Below, piece by piece: positions 18,419 to 27,862 of a DNA stretch of 64,000 nt (positions within the stretch are counted from its first letter, which is position 1; every line of letters starts with the position of its first letter). Made by a program: the position numbers and the translations under genes. Origin of the DNA: JARKPK01 sp964631235 (GTDB taxonomy: Bacteria > Planctomycetota > Planctomycetia > Pirellulales > Thermoguttaceae); NCBI GenBank assembly GCA_964631235.1, contig CAZVZX010000003.1, positions 1-64,000 on the forward strand, in the 5' to 3' direction. The notes beneath the pieces are model-generated. The model had not been told where the DNA came from. It made no database searches and was given only the letters and a program-made list of their open reading frames with translations.

Positions 18419-19843
18419 GTGGCAATTTCCGGTCCGGGTTATCTGCGAGGACGGATCGCCGACGAAGTGACGCCGAACCTGGCTCGCGCCTTAGGCAGCG
18501 CGCTCGCCTCGCGCGCGGCTCCGGGGACGAAGTTCGTCATTGGTTCGGACCTGTCTGAGGGCTCCGCGGAGCTGAAGGCCGCCTTCTCCGAGGGGCTTCT
18601 GTTGCGGCCGCTCGACGTGGTGGACTTGGGGCCTGTCGCCGCCCCGCTGGTCTCGCACGCGCTGCGGAGGATCGGGGCGGAAGGCGCAGCCCTGGTTTCG
18701 GGCTCGATGCTGCCACCGGGCTATTTCGGGATTTCGTGGCAACTGGCCGGCGAAAGGCCGACGTTCGAAGACCTGCTGGCGACGACGGGCTCGCCAAGCG
18801 ATCACGCCTTGCCTTCGACGAAGGGCAGGGGAGATGCCGCGCGAACGGGCCCTGCGACGGCCGGCGCGGATCGCAAACCGAGATCGCTGGATATCAGCTT
18901 TGACTACGTTGCCCATTTGCAATTGACCTTTGTCGATGCCATGAACTCGGCCGTCGAGTTGGTCGTTGCCGCCGAACAACCAGAGTGGACACGGATCGCA
19001 TGCCGTTACCTTCAGGCCGTGTTTCCGCTGGCCTTGATTACGGCGGAGGATCGGTCATCGATCGGGTCGGACCGGCGGGAAGGCTCGGGCCGGTCATTGA
19101 CAGACGATGTATCCGATGGCGTTTATCGTCATCAGGCGGATTTAGGCCTCGTCTTGGGCAGTCATTTGGATCGACTGGAAGTCGTCGATAATCGGGGCAT
19201 ATCGTTCAGCCCCGACGAAATCGCCTGGCTGCTGTTAAGTGCGTGCGAGAGGGAGTTGAAGGGCGAGGCGGTGGTCCTCGACGATCGGCTCTCGGTGCAG
19301 CTCGATCGAGCGATCGCATCGTGGGGCGGCAAGACCATTCGTCATGGCACTGATCCGGGCCGAATCGCTGACACGATGCGCCAAAGCGGGGCACTGTTGG
19401 GATTCGATTTGGATGGACGGGTGTTCTTCCGTGAGCGTGACGGTGAGGACGACGCACTGCTGGCCGCGTGCCGTTTGATCGCCTTCGCGGGCAAACAAGT
19501 CAGCTCATTGGGAAGCATTCGGAACGATTGCCCGCTGATGACGGTCTCTCCGGAATTGTTGCTGCCCTTGCCGAACAAGATGACAATCGACGATCTATTC
19601 GCCTGCATCCAACAGCAATGGCCGACACAGCCGAACGTGAGCATCAATGTCGGCTGGGGGTTGGTGGTCAAGACGCAGTCGGCGCGAATTCGATTGCAGC
19701 CATCGCGTTACACCGAAGCGATTTCGATCCGCTTCGAGGCGGTCCACCGCGAGGAAATAGCCCTCTTGGCCGATTGCCTTCGCCGGTCGTTGCCCAGTGA
19801 TTTGGCGAATGTGTTGGACGAATACGCGGTTGAAATCGGGTGA
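18419..19843 (+). CDS. Degenerate alpha-D-phosphohexomutase family protein
   Basis: 474 aa, GTG start with AAGGAG about nine bases upstream. It aligns end to end with phosphomannomutase/phosphoglucomutase: the N-terminal GYLRGRIADEVTP, GTKFVIGSDLSEGSAEL and DVVDLGPVAAPLV, a middle DRLEVVDNRG and a C-terminal RFEAVHREE. The four active-site loops are eroded. The phosphoserine loop TASHNPP reads SGSMLPP (serine 96 kept, His and Asn lost). The metal loop DGDADR reads GSHLDR (two of three Asp lost). The sugar loop GEQSGH reads GFDLDGR. The phosphate loop SGTEP reads SRYTEA. It may therefore be non-catalytic, or it may have changed chemistry. The neighbours (ComEA-like, guaB) give no clue to role. 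Confidence 0.85.
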   Translation: MAISGPGYLRGRIADEVTPNLARALGSALASRAAPGTKFVIGSDLSEGSAELKAAFSEGLLLRPLDVVDLGPVAAPLVSHALRRIGAEGAALVSGSMLPPGYFGISWQLAGERPTFEDLLATTGSPSDHALPSTKGRGDAARTGPATAGADRKPRSLDISFDYVAHLQLTFVDAMNSAVELVVAAEQPEWTRIACRYLQAVFPLALITAEDRSSIGSDRREGSGRSLTDDVSDGVYRHQADLGLVLGSHLDRLEVVDNRGISFSPDEIAWLLLSACERELKGEAVVLDDRLSVQLDRAIASWGGKTIRHGTDPGRIADTMRQSGALLGFDLDGRVFFRERDGEDDALLAACRLIAFAGKQVSSLGSIRNDCPLMTVSPELLLPLPNKMTIDDLFACIQQQWPTQPNVSINVGWGLVVKTQSARIRLQPSRYTEAISIRFEAVHREEIALLADCLRRSLPSDLANVLDEYAVEIG

Positions 19844-20083
19844 TTTTTCGTCGCTCGGCGGACGCCGGCTGCAAGAGGAACCGCCATTATTGGTCGGTGT
19901 TGGACCCGGCGAAGGGAGCTGCGGGTTTCAGCGGTGGTTTGCAAAGCGACCTAAGACGGCCATAATGTTGGGTCATTTACCTGTCATGGGCCGATGTTCC
20001 GTCGGGCAAGCCCGTTTGGGGCGGGTGGGTTGGTGATCCATTCTGACCGGGGTATTTGTTGATCGAATTAGGAGAGTCGAGCG

Positions 20084-21568
20084 ATGCGAGATCGGTTAGT
20101 GGCCGAGTATGTGGGACTAACCTTTGACGATGTCTTGCTGGAACCGCGATATAGCGAAGTGGTTCCTGCCGAAACGGATGTCCGAACTCGGCTCACGGCG
20201 AGGATAACCTTGAACATCCCCCTGCTGAGTGCCCCGATGGACACCGTCACAGAGCACGCGATGGCCATTGCGTTGGCTCAAGAGGGCGGTTTGGGGGTTG
20301 TGCATAAGAACATGTCGGTTGAGCGCCAGGGCGCCGAAGTGGAAAAGGTGAAACGCAGCGCCAACGGCATCATCTCGAATCCCGCCACGCTGCCGCCGGA
20401 TGCCACCGTCGGTCAAGCGCGCGAACTGATGACTCAGTACAATGTGTCGGGCGTGCCGATTACCGATCCCGGTGGGCGTCTGCTCGGCATCATCACCCGT
20501 CGCGATCTCCGCTTTTTGGAAGACTGGAGTCTTCCGGTGGGCCAGGTCATGACTCGCGAGAACCTGGTGACTGCTCGAGGGACTGTGACGCTTGAGCAGG
20601 CTGAGAAGATTTTGATGGCAAAAAAGGTGGAGAAACTTTTGCTGGTTGACGAATCTTTTAGGCTGACGGGCCTTATCACAATCAAAGATATCGACATGAT
20701 GCGGAGGTTTCCGCAAGCGTGTAAAGATGGGCAAGGCCGGTTGAGGGTTGGGGCCGCGATCGGAGTATTCGATTTCGAGCGTGCGGAGGTACTAATCAAC
20801 CGGGGCGTTGATGTGTTGGTGGTTGACAGCGCTCACGGCCATTCGGCAAATGTGATTCAGACGGTTGCGGAGGTCAAAAAGAACTGGGATATCGATGTCG
20901 TTGCCGGCAACGTGGCGACCGCGGAAGGATGCCGCGACTTGATCGCCGCCGGGGCAGATGCCGTCAAGGTGGGCATCGGTCCGGGGTCGATTTGTACGAC
21001 CCGGGTGATTTCCGGGGTGGGGGTGCCGCAAATCACGGCAGTGTCTGAGGCCGCCCAGGCCGCCGCGGAAAGGGGAATCCCGGTGATCGCCGACGGTGGG
21101 ATTCGATACTCGGGCGATATTACCAAAGCGATTGCCGCTGGCGCGCATGTGGTGATGATCGGCGGGTTGTTTGCCGGCCTCGAAGAGAGCCCCGGCGAAC
21201 TGATCCTGTATCAAGGGCGAACATTCAAGGTTTATCGCGGCATGGGATCGCTGGGAGCGATGGTGCATGGATCAAGCGAGCGCTATCGCCAAGGTGCCAA
21301 CCGGACTCCGGACAAACTCGTGCCCGAAGGAGTAGAGGGCCGCGTGCCCTTCAAAGGACGACTTGGACCGTTTGTGTACCAATTGGTCGGCGGTCTGAGG
21401 GCTGGAATGGGGTATTGCGGATCAAGGACGATCGAAGATTTGCGCACATCGGCCCGATTCATTCGCGTTTCGCCGGCCGGCGTGCGGGAGAGTCATCCCC
21501 ATGACATTACGATTACGCAGGAATCGCCCAACTACAGCACGGAATACGGTTCGAACGACAGCATTTAG
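20084..21568 (+). CDS. guaB: Inosine-5'-monophosphate dehydrogenase
   Basis: Oxidises IMP to XMP with NAD+, the committed step of GMP synthesis. The product is 494 aa, normal for bacterial IMPDH. The TIM barrel begins with LTFDDVLLEPRYSEV and is interrupted by a CBS pair (about residues 95-210). The catalytic loop is GIGPGSICTTRV with Cys304, followed by IADGGIRYSGDI, VMIGGLFAGLEESPGE and the YRGMGSLGAM segment; the mobile flap contains the RYRQ sequence. AGGAGA lies upstream of the ATG. Its last 68 bases overlap the start of the following secreted-protein gene in another frame. Function is certain. Confidence 0.98.
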   Translation: MRDRLVAEYVGLTFDDVLLEPRYSEVVPAETDVRTRLTARITLNIPLLSAPMDTVTEHAMAIALAQEGGLGVVHKNMSVERQGAEVEKVKRSANGIISNPATLPPDATVGQARELMTQYNVSGVPITDPGGRLLGIITRRDLRFLEDWSLPVGQVMTRENLVTARGTVTLEQAEKILMAKKVEKLLLVDESFRLTGLITIKDIDMMRRFPQACKDGQGRLRVGAAIGVFDFERAEVLINRGVDVLVVDSAHGHSANVIQTVAEVKKNWDIDVVAGNVATAEGCRDLIAAGADAVKVGIGPGSICTTRVISGVGVPQITAVSEAAQAAAERGIPVIADGGIRYSGDITKAIAAGAHVVMIGGLFAGLEESPGELILYQGRTFKVYRGMGSLGAMVHGSSERYRQGANRTPDKLVPEGVEGRVPFKGRLGPFVYQLVGGLRAGMGYCGSRTIEDLRTSARFIRVSPAGVRESHPHDITITQESPNYSTEYGSNDSI

Positions 21569-22625
21569 GCTGGCGTTTCGAACAGCGAGGATCGTGGTCC
21601 TCGTGGGGTTCGGTCTATTGGGGGCCGTATCGGTTTGCCCGATCGCTGCCGACGAAGGCGTTGCGTCGGCTGTTTCTCGCGGCAAGCAGGGAAGCACCCT
21701 TCGTTGGGGTGCTCCTGTTGCTTCAGAAGCTTATCCCGTAAAGCAAACGGCCGCGGCTGAACCGATCCCGACGAATCGCGGTTTGCCGTTGCGCGGGTAC
21801 TCGCCGCCAGCGGCGGTTGCGCCAAGCGAGAACGCCATGGCCGACCCGTTCGGTGATCGTCCGGCTGCGGCACCCGTGGCGGTGCCGGGCGAAGCTGTCG
21901 CCCCAACGAATCCGCCGAGTGGAATCGGGCCGCTGGCGGTTCCGTCGTTGGATCCTTCGATGAACCCCGCCCCCATGAGCGAGGGCCTGCCGCGGCCGGC
22001 GGAACCTCGGCTTCCCGCACCGATTCGTTCGGGCCAAGAGCGGCCCGCATCGCCCTCGAACGATCCGGGGTATCCGCCGTTATCGCCACCGCCCAGCTCC
22101 GGAGGCCCGGGGCCGGGTGAACTGATGCCCGCACCGCATCGCCCCGGTCCGAACCAGGTGCATCGCCAATGCCCCTCGCGCGACGATAAGGAGTTTGCCG
22201 ACTTCTTCAAAACGATTCGAGACCTGACGACCGACATCTCGGCCAAAGAGGGCGAATTCCCCAAGGAATGCGAGGTCGCTCGTGAGCCGTATCAACCGCG
22301 GCAGTGGGCGGCTACCGACTTCCATTGGAAGGCGTCGGGACTGTGCCACAAACCGCTTTACTTTGAAGACGTGCAATTGGAACGGTACGGTCATACAGTG
22401 CATCCCTTGGCCCAGCCGGTGGTTTCCGGAGCCAAATTCTTCCTGACCGTACCCATTCTTCCGTACAAGATGGGGCTTGAACCGCCCAACGAGTGTATGT
22501 ACACCTTGGGGCATTATCGGCCCGGCAATTGCGCGCCGCATTTACTTGATCCGATTCCGTTGAGCGTTCGGGCGGCTCTGTTGCAGACTGGTGCTGTGGT
22601 CGGCGCTTCGGCGATTATACCGTAA
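21501..22625 (+). CDS. Conserved planctomycete-type secreted protein, proline-rich
   Basis: 374 aa, not a family I can name. A basic N-terminus and hydrophobic leader (IVVLVGFGLLGAVSVCPIAADE) predict export. Residues of about 55-220 are Pro/Ala/Gly-rich and low complexity. The last 150 residues are well structured, with DFFKTIRDLTTDIS, FHWKASGLCHKPLYFEDVQLERYG, HPLAQPVVSGAKFF and LGHYRPGNCAPHLLD; this part looks like a constrained domain containing two cysteines. The ATG at 21501 lies inside the guaB coding region and has GGGAGAG eight bases upstream; a GTG at 21594 is an alternative that would avoid the overlap but would shorten the leader. Likely translationally coupled to guaB. Confidence 0.8.
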   Translation: MTLRLRRNRPTTARNTVRTTAFRLAFRTARIVVLVGFGLLGAVSVCPIAADEGVASAVSRGKQGSTLRWGAPVASEAYPVKQTAAAEPIPTNRGLPLRGYSPPAAVAPSENAMADPFGDRPAAAPVAVPGEAVAPTNPPSGIGPLAVPSLDPSMNPAPMSEGLPRPAEPRLPAPIRSGQERPASPSNDPGYPPLSPPPSSGGPGPGELMPAPHRPGPNQVHRQCPSRDDKEFADFFKTIRDLTTDISAKEGEFPKECEVAREPYQPRQWAATDFHWKASGLCHKPLYFEDVQLERYGHTVHPLAQPVVSGAKFFLTVPILPYKMGLEPPNECMYTLGHYRPGNCAPHLLDPIPLSVRAALLQTGAVVGASAIIP

Positions 22626-22845
22626 CGCAGCCGTCGCTCTGTTTTGGCACGCAGAGGACTGCGGGAAACCCGTTGGCCGTCGAGCAGTCGGCTGCGGGTT
22701 TGGCGGTGAGTGAAATCCCGTTGGCCGCTTTTTGCTCGGCCGCGGCGCAACGGGCGCGTTCTGTGTGCTCGCCCATCGGATCCGGGCGTGCCGATCAGCA
22801 GATCATCTGTCGGCACGCGCCATCAACGGCCGGCTCTCGTTCCAG

Positions 22846-24279
22846 TCATTCGGCCGAAACCGGTAGGGCCGATCGTTCGCTGATCATCAGCGGTGCGTCA
22901 TAGATCGGCAGTTGAGTGAACGCGATTCCCTGTTCCGAGCGGATGATCTTCTCCTTGGGAATCTGATAGACCCGGCCGCTGAGCAAATCGACGAGAACGG
23001 GATTTTCGAAGTTCACTCCCGGCAAGTTGAGTTGAATCTCCGAGGCCTTATTCTCCTCCGCCGGCGGTTCGGCGCTGAACCAATAGGCGATGAGCTTCGG
23101 TCCGCCATCGCCGCGTCGATAGACCGTCAGGGCGACCTTGCGGTTCGTTTCGGCCTTGAACGGGGCCACGGCAACGCGCTGCCACGAATCATCAAGAATT
23201 GCGAAGACATGCTGAGCCGCGAAATAGGCGGGCTTCGGATGGGCGACAGTTTGGTCTGGGTTCGCTTTCAACAATCCTTTCGTGTTCATCGTTACTTTGT
23301 CGCCGCTGCGATAGGCCAGTTCCATCAACGTGAACAGGTTGAACGGTACGTCGGCGGCTCGATGGGCCAGCATCCGGCGCAGATTCCACTTGGCCTGAGT
23401 CAACTCGGTCCAGGGACGGTTGCGCAGTGCTCCGAAGGTGTTCGAGGTTGACGGCGCGCCCGTCTCGCCCTGAAGCACTTCGATGCGCGGCGAATACTTG
23501 GCGGCCAGCTTCCGCATATTTTCGGTCAGCGAAAGATCGTCGGGATTGGCCGGGTAGCCGTGGACGGTGATCGCGTCGATCAGGTCGATCTTGCCGCGCT
23601 GCTTCATCACATCGAGAAACTGCTCGGCGAATTTCACATTGCCTGCCAAGCCAAGGGCATAGATCTTTCCTTCGGGCTGTTCGTCGCGGATGATTTCGGC
23701 CGTGCGAATGTATAGATTCGCATAGTCTTCCGCCTTGTTGTTCTTGCCGATGTCCGGCTCGTTCCACACCTCCCATTGATTCACCCGGTCGCGATAGCGT
23801 TGTACTAATGCCCGTGCCCAGCGATCCCAGGCGGCGAGCGCTTCGGGCGACGTGGGCAGTCCGCCGCCGAGTCCGGTGCCGCCCCCGCCGGGATAGATCG
23901 GGTTGCCGTACGACAGTTCGAGCCAGGGCCGAACCCCTTGAGCCAGGGCGCCATCGACCACTTCATCGAGCCACTGCCATTGATACTGGCCCGGTTGCCG
24001 CTCGGTTTTCGCCCAGCCGGTTTGCACCCGCAACCCCTTGGCACCCAGCGGCCCAAGATAGTCCTTGTAGTGTGCAAAAACGGCGAAATCTCGATCGAGC
24101 GTCTCTCCGCCCACTGACCAAGGCGATGATTTGATTTGGCTTGCCGCGCGGGGAGCGATCTTGCCAACGAGCGGCCACGAGCACGTTAGGCCTTCCGCCG
24201 GTCCCGCGGCGAATCCATTTGGACATAGATGCAGCGCAAAGGCCAACGATAAGGCCGAGATCATGCAGGACTTTGTCAT
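22846..24279 (-). CDS. Secreted glycoside hydrolase, GH39/clan-A-like
   Basis: 477 aa with a signal peptide (ISALSLAFALHLCPNGFAAG). The TIM-barrel region holds WEVWNEPDIGKN with the likely acid/base Glu174, and VLQGETGAPST with the likely nucleophile Glu272, spaced and placed as in clan GH-A enzymes such as GH39 xylosidases. LRVQTGWAKTERQPGQYQWQWLD is the usual early-barrel segment. The C-terminal region (about 330-470) is beta-rich. The exact family (GH39, GH5-like or an unclassified relative) cannot be decided by eye. AGGGG precedes the ATG. It is divergent from queA, so the promoter lies in 24280-24854. Confidence 0.83.
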   Translation of the reverse strand: MTKSCMISALSLAFALHLCPNGFAAGPAEGLTCSWPLVGKIAPRAASQIKSSPWSVGGETLDRDFAVFAHYKDYLGPLGAKGLRVQTGWAKTERQPGQYQWQWLDEVVDGALAQGVRPWLELSYGNPIYPGGGGTGLGGGLPTSPEALAAWDRWARALVQRYRDRVNQWEVWNEPDIGKNNKAEDYANLYIRTAEIIRDEQPEGKIYALGLAGNVKFAEQFLDVMKQRGKIDLIDAITVHGYPANPDDLSLTENMRKLAAKYSPRIEVLQGETGAPSTSNTFGALRNRPWTELTQAKWNLRRMLAHRAADVPFNLFTLMELAYRSGDKVTMNTKGLLKANPDQTVAHPKPAYFAAQHVFAILDDSWQRVAVAPFKAETNRKVALTVYRRGDGGPKLIAYWFSAEPPAEENKASEIQLNLPGVNFENPVLVDLLSGRVYQIPKEKIIRSEQGIAFTQLPIYDAPLMISERSALPVSAE

Positions 24280-24854
24280 GTGCTGTATCCCCTGGCATAT
24301 TCAAGGTTAGAAGCGAATGATCTCCGTTTTTCGGGCATTTCGCGTTTGGGGCGATTGTTCTTGTCGGTGTGATTCAGTTGGTGCCGCATGCACGTAAGCG
24401 ACAACCGAACTTGCACCGACCGATCTCGCCCGGCGGGCCGTCGTCTTGCCTCGTGCGCGAAGACCAACTCGCAGGGGCCATGCGGCAGATCACGCCCTGT
24501 AAGGAAGGCTGTGTCGCCGATCTGCGGCATTGCGGCAGGCCCTGCTCGTGGGGTGAACCTGTTCGGGCAGGCAATCGTCAACGGGCGTGCAAACAAGTAT
24601 ATTGATCGTCGCGCTTGCTTTGCAAGCAGTGGCCGAAGCCCGGACAAGTATCTGCGAGTTGCCGGCATGGAGTCGGTGCTTGCGAGCGGGAAAGTGTAGG
24701 GCGGCGATTTTCTGTAGCGGTCGAACGGCCGTAAAGGCTCGGCGGAATCGCCAAGCTTCGACGGAGGTCCGATCTGCATTGCGTTTGTTCTTTTGGAATT
24801 TGCGCGGATGACGTTTTGCGCCCGGAGGGTTCGTTGGGCGGTAAATCGACTACG
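24280..24854. other. Divergent intergenic region
   Basis: 575 bases between the GH39-like gene and queA, transcribed in opposite directions. Short frames present here lack ribosome binding sites and domains. No tRNA, riboswitch or repeat is recognised. Confidence 0.4.
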
Positions 24855-25901
24855 ATGTCAGAACTGGATCAGTACGACTACGATTTGCCTGAAGGATTGA
24901 TCGCGCAGTATCCCTTGGCCGATCGCTCCGCGGCACGGCTGATGGTGGTCGATCGCAGCAGCGCGCGGCTTGAGCATTGTCATGTTTCCGATTTGCCGGA
25001 TCTGCTCAATCCGGGAGACTGCTTGGTGATCAACGACTCGAAGGTGATTCCCGCACGGTTGTTGGGCTATCGTCGGCAAACCGGAGGTCGTTGGGAAGGC
25101 CTGTTCGTCGAACGCGATTCGCTGGGGTGTTGGCGCGTTCTTGGAAAGACGCGGGGCAAGCTTGTCGCGGGCGAACGCATCGTTCTCGTCAACACGGTCG
25201 GTGAAGACGATATCGAGCTGGAGATCATGGCTCGATTGCCGGACAAGACGTGGGCCGTCCGCCCGTGCAGCCATGAAGACTTATTGACGATCCTCGACCG
25301 CTTGGGCCGCGTGCCTCTGCCGCCCTACATCCGGAAAGGCGAAATGCGTCCCGAAGACCGGCAAACGTATCAAACGATTTATGCCCGCCATCCGGGCTCG
25401 GTGGCCGCGCCGACGGCGGGGCTTCACTTCACCGAAAAGCTCTTCCATCGATTGATTGATCGAGGCATCGTGATTTGCCGGGTAACCCTTCACGTCGGGC
25501 TGGGCACGTTTCAGCCGATCAAGGTGGCATCGCTCGACCAGCACGTAATGCACAAGGAATGGGCGTGCCTGCGGCCTGAAACGGTCGAAAAGATCAAGGC
25601 TTGTCGGCAATCGGGGGGACGCGTGATTGCCGTGGGAACCACGTCGATTCGCGTTCTTGAATCGGCTGCCCGCGATGGCGAACTCGGCCCGTTCAGCGGT
25701 GAAACCGATCTCTTCATTCGGCCGCCGTTTGAGTTTCATGCCGTTGATGCCCTGATGACCAATTTCCACCTACCACGCTCGACCCTGCTCGTTCTGGTGC
25801 GGACGTTCGGGGGCGACGCGTTGATGCGGCGCGCTTACGAAGAAGCCGTAAGCGAGCGATACCGTTTTTACAGTTACGGCGACGCAATGTTGATTCTCTA
25901 A
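24855..25901 (+). CDS. queA: S-adenosylmethionine:tRNA ribosyltransferase-isomerase
   Basis: Transfers and isomerises the ribosyl of SAM onto preQ1-modified tRNA, making epoxyqueuosine. From the ATG at 24855 the product is 348 aa, the family length. Hallmarks are YDYDLPEGLIAQYPLADRSAARLMVV at the N-terminus (split by the usual DLP motif), CLVINDSKVIPARL, GSVAAPTAGLHFTEKL, VTLHVGLGTFQPIK, GTTSIRVLESAA and TNFHLPRSTLLVLVRTFGG. A longer frame begins at 24816 but adds only 13 unconserved codons. No tgt or queG gene is adjacent, so the rest of queuosine synthesis is elsewhere. Confidence 0.97.
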   Translation: MSELDQYDYDLPEGLIAQYPLADRSAARLMVVDRSSARLEHCHVSDLPDLLNPGDCLVINDSKVIPARLLGYRRQTGGRWEGLFVERDSLGCWRVLGKTRGKLVAGERIVLVNTVGEDDIELEIMARLPDKTWAVRPCSHEDLLTILDRLGRVPLPPYIRKGEMRPEDRQTYQTIYARHPGSVAAPTAGLHFTEKLFHRLIDRGIVICRVTLHVGLGTFQPIKVASLDQHVMHKEWACLRPETVEKIKACRQSGGRVIAVGTTSIRVLESAARDGELGPFSGETDLFIRPPFEFHAVDALMTNFHLPRSTLLVLVRTFGGDALMRRAYEEAVSERYRFYSYGDAMLIL

Positions 25902-26206
25902 ACTTCCCAAGCTTGTTATGATTGAATGGGCTCAGATAGCCGGGAAAACGGTCGTTCGCGCAGCGAAGCTACGACATGCGTGTCGGCGCCGCTTGGTCCG
26001 ATTCTCGCTTCGGCCCTTGATTCGGATGCGTTGAAAAAGGAGCGAACCGTCTCAGCACACTCGGTTCGTGCGGGTTTTAGGGCGCTGCCGATCGCTTGGA
26101 ACAGCGAGGGGATCGCAAAAGCGGCGGCTTCGTTGTTTTCGGCGATTGCGTGCCGTGCCAACGAACGCCGAGATTCGTCACTGACAAGTTGCGGAAGGCT
26201 TTTGTC
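25902..26206. other. Intergenic region, no gene seen
   Basis: About 300 bases between queA and the DUF1559 gene. It contains GCGTTGAAAAAGG near 26030 and a CGAACCGT...CGGTTCG inverted stretch. The first resembles the end of the interspersed element found at five other places, but the match is too short to call a copy. Confidence 0.4.
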
Positions 26207-27256
26207 ATGAGACGCCCCACGCCACGTTGCCGGCTGAGCTTCGCGGGATTCACGCTCGTGGAGTTGTTGGTCGTGCTTGGGATCATCAGCCTTCTGTTGA
26301 GTCTGCTTCTTCCGGCGGTGTCCATGGTGCGCGAGTCGGCGCGTCGATCGCAGTGCGGCAACAACCTGCGACAATTGGGCTTAGCCGTTCTCAACTACGA
26401 GCAACAAAAGGGCGTATTGCCGCCCTCGGGGCTGGTTCAGAAGCGGCCCGATCGTTGGTACGATGCTCGCTCTGGAGTCATGATCAGTTGGCTCGTTCTC
26501 GTTTTGCCGCACTTGGAACAGCAGAGCCTTTTCCTCCAGTTCGACTTGGGAAAGTCCGCGCTCGATCAACAGCGCGGATCCGATGGCGTCGAGCCGCAGC
26601 AAATCCAATTGCCGGGCCTGCTTTGCCCGAGCGACTCGTCGCGCGGTCGATACTTCGAACATCCCACATTGACTCGCGGCAAGAGGTTCGCCAAGGGCAA
26701 CTATGCCGCGTTCGTCAGTCCCTATCATGTGGACGAGCAGTTGCGTTATCCCGGGGCGATCACTGCGGCCGGGCAGCCGATGGCGCGGATTTTCGACGGC
26801 GCGAGCAACACATTGATGCTTTCCGAGGTGCGCGTCCGCGACGACCCCCGTGACGCTCGCGGTGCATGGGTGCTGCCGTGGACGGGAACGACACAGTTGG
26901 CGTTCGACATGCATCCTCAATGGTGGTTGTCGTCCGATACTTATCAGGCGGCGGCCTTCAGCGTGGGAGTGACGCAAACGCCCAACTGTCGCGGCCCGAA
27001 CGTCGATATGCTTTACGATTGCCCGAACATCGCCGCGGCTCAACTCGATGAAATGCCGTGCGGAACTTGGCAGCCGCAGGGTGAGTGGTTCTTCCAATCG
27101 GCTGCGCCGCGGAGTCGTCATCCGGGCGGGGTCAACGTGTTGTTCGCCGATGGGCGTTTAGGGTTTTTGCCCGATGACGTGGACGAGTACGCCATGGCGT
27201 ACTTGATCAGTGTCAATGATCGACAGCCAGTCAATGTTACGGGGCATGTGCCGTAG
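26207..27256 (+). CDS. DUF1559 pilin-like protein with prepilin N-terminus
   Basis: 349 aa. The N-terminus carries a type IV prepilin cleavage/methylation signal: a short basic leader, then GFTLVELLVVLGIISLLLSLLLPAV. It continues with the DUF1559 signature RESARRSQCGNNLRQLGLAVLNYEQ and GVLPPSG. Later come CPSDSSRG, NYAAFVSPY, TLMLSEVR and the closing RSRHPGGVNVLFADGRLGFLPDDV, all typical of this planctomycete family. Paralogues occur in tens to hundreds per genome, with unknown function (pseudopilin-like). The ATG at 26207 is preceded by GGAAGG. No pilus machinery is adjacent. It is one of the best lineage markers in the window. Confidence 0.94.
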   Translation: MRRPTPRCRLSFAGFTLVELLVVLGIISLLLSLLLPAVSMVRESARRSQCGNNLRQLGLAVLNYEQQKGVLPPSGLVQKRPDRWYDARSGVMISWLVLVLPHLEQQSLFLQFDLGKSALDQQRGSDGVEPQQIQLPGLLCPSDSSRGRYFEHPTLTRGKRFAKGNYAAFVSPYHVDEQLRYPGAITAAGQPMARIFDGASNTLMLSEVRVRDDPRDARGAWVLPWTGTTQLAFDMHPQWWLSSDTYQAAAFSVGVTQTPNCRGPNVDMLYDCPNIAAAQLDEMPCGTWQPQGEWFFQSAAPRSRHPGGVNVLFADGRLGFLPDDVDEYAMAYLISVNDRQPVNVTGHVP

Positions 27257-27331
27257 GCGACGAAAAGATTCGCACCAAACGGCGGTCAGACGCTTCGCTG
27301 CGATGACGGACGCTTGCATCGAGGTGCGCGG

Positions 27332-27721
27332 ATGGCGCTTCAACGCGGGATGATCGTTGTGATCTTCGTCGGTTTTTTGCTCGTGTCGGTCGGGTGGTTC
27401 TGGCCGCATGCCGCTCGAACCCTGAACCCGTGGACGGAAGAAAAAGCGCGGCAGCATGCGCAGCACGCAGCTACGGTCCATCAATTGGCTCATCGGCGGA
27501 TTCATGCCGAGGCCGAGAAAGCGGCCGCGCGCCCCAGCGACGCAGCCGAAAGCGATCGGGCGCTTCAACAAGCTTGGGAAGAGTATCGAGTTTCCGATCA
27601 AGCCTTGAGGACGGCTCGAGGAGAACCACGCCCGGCCGCTGTGTTCATGCGGTGGATGGGGGGCATTTGCATCGCGCTGGGGGCTGTTGGTCTGGCGAGT
27701 TGTCGGGCGCTGAAGTTTTGA
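27332..27721 (+). CDS. Small membrane protein, unrecognised
   Basis: 129 aa from the ATG at 27332 (an alternative start is six codons earlier). It has two hydrophobic segments: GMIVVIFVGFLLVSVGWFW near the N-terminus and GGICIALGAVGLASCRALKF at the C-terminus. Between them lies a charged, helical stretch rich in Ala, Glu, Arg and His (about residues 35-100), likely a coiled coil on one side of the membrane. No family is recognised. It follows the DUF1559 gene by 75 bases on the same strand and could share its transcript. The stop codon abuts the repeat element at 27722. Confidence 0.6.
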   Translation: MALQRGMIVVIFVGFLLVSVGWFWPHAARTLNPWTEEKARQHAQHAATVHQLAHRRIHAEAEKAAARPSDAAESDRALQQAWEEYRVSDQALRTARGEPRPAAVFMRWMGGICIALGAVGLASCRALKF

Positions 27722-27818
27722 TGGCCCGTCGAAATGGGCGTTATTCGATTCGCGGCGGTGCAAGTTTTCCGCGAAATTCGCGGGCTGAATTTGCTCGAGT
27801 CGCGTTTTTCAACGGACT
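27722..27818 (+). repeat. Interspersed element, copy A
   Basis: Begins at the base after the small membrane protein's stop codon and runs about 97 bases. It starts GGCCCGTCGAAATGGGCG and ends TTTTTCAACGGACTG, so the ends are near-inverted repeats. Its core GTTTTCCGCGAAATTCGC (from 27764) is shared almost exactly (25 of 26 bases over a slightly longer stretch) with the copy at 58805-58885 on the other strand. Confidence 0.75.
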
Positions 27819-27862
27819 GTTGACGGTGCCTCATCGTAAGAACCAGGGAGGAGGAACAATTC

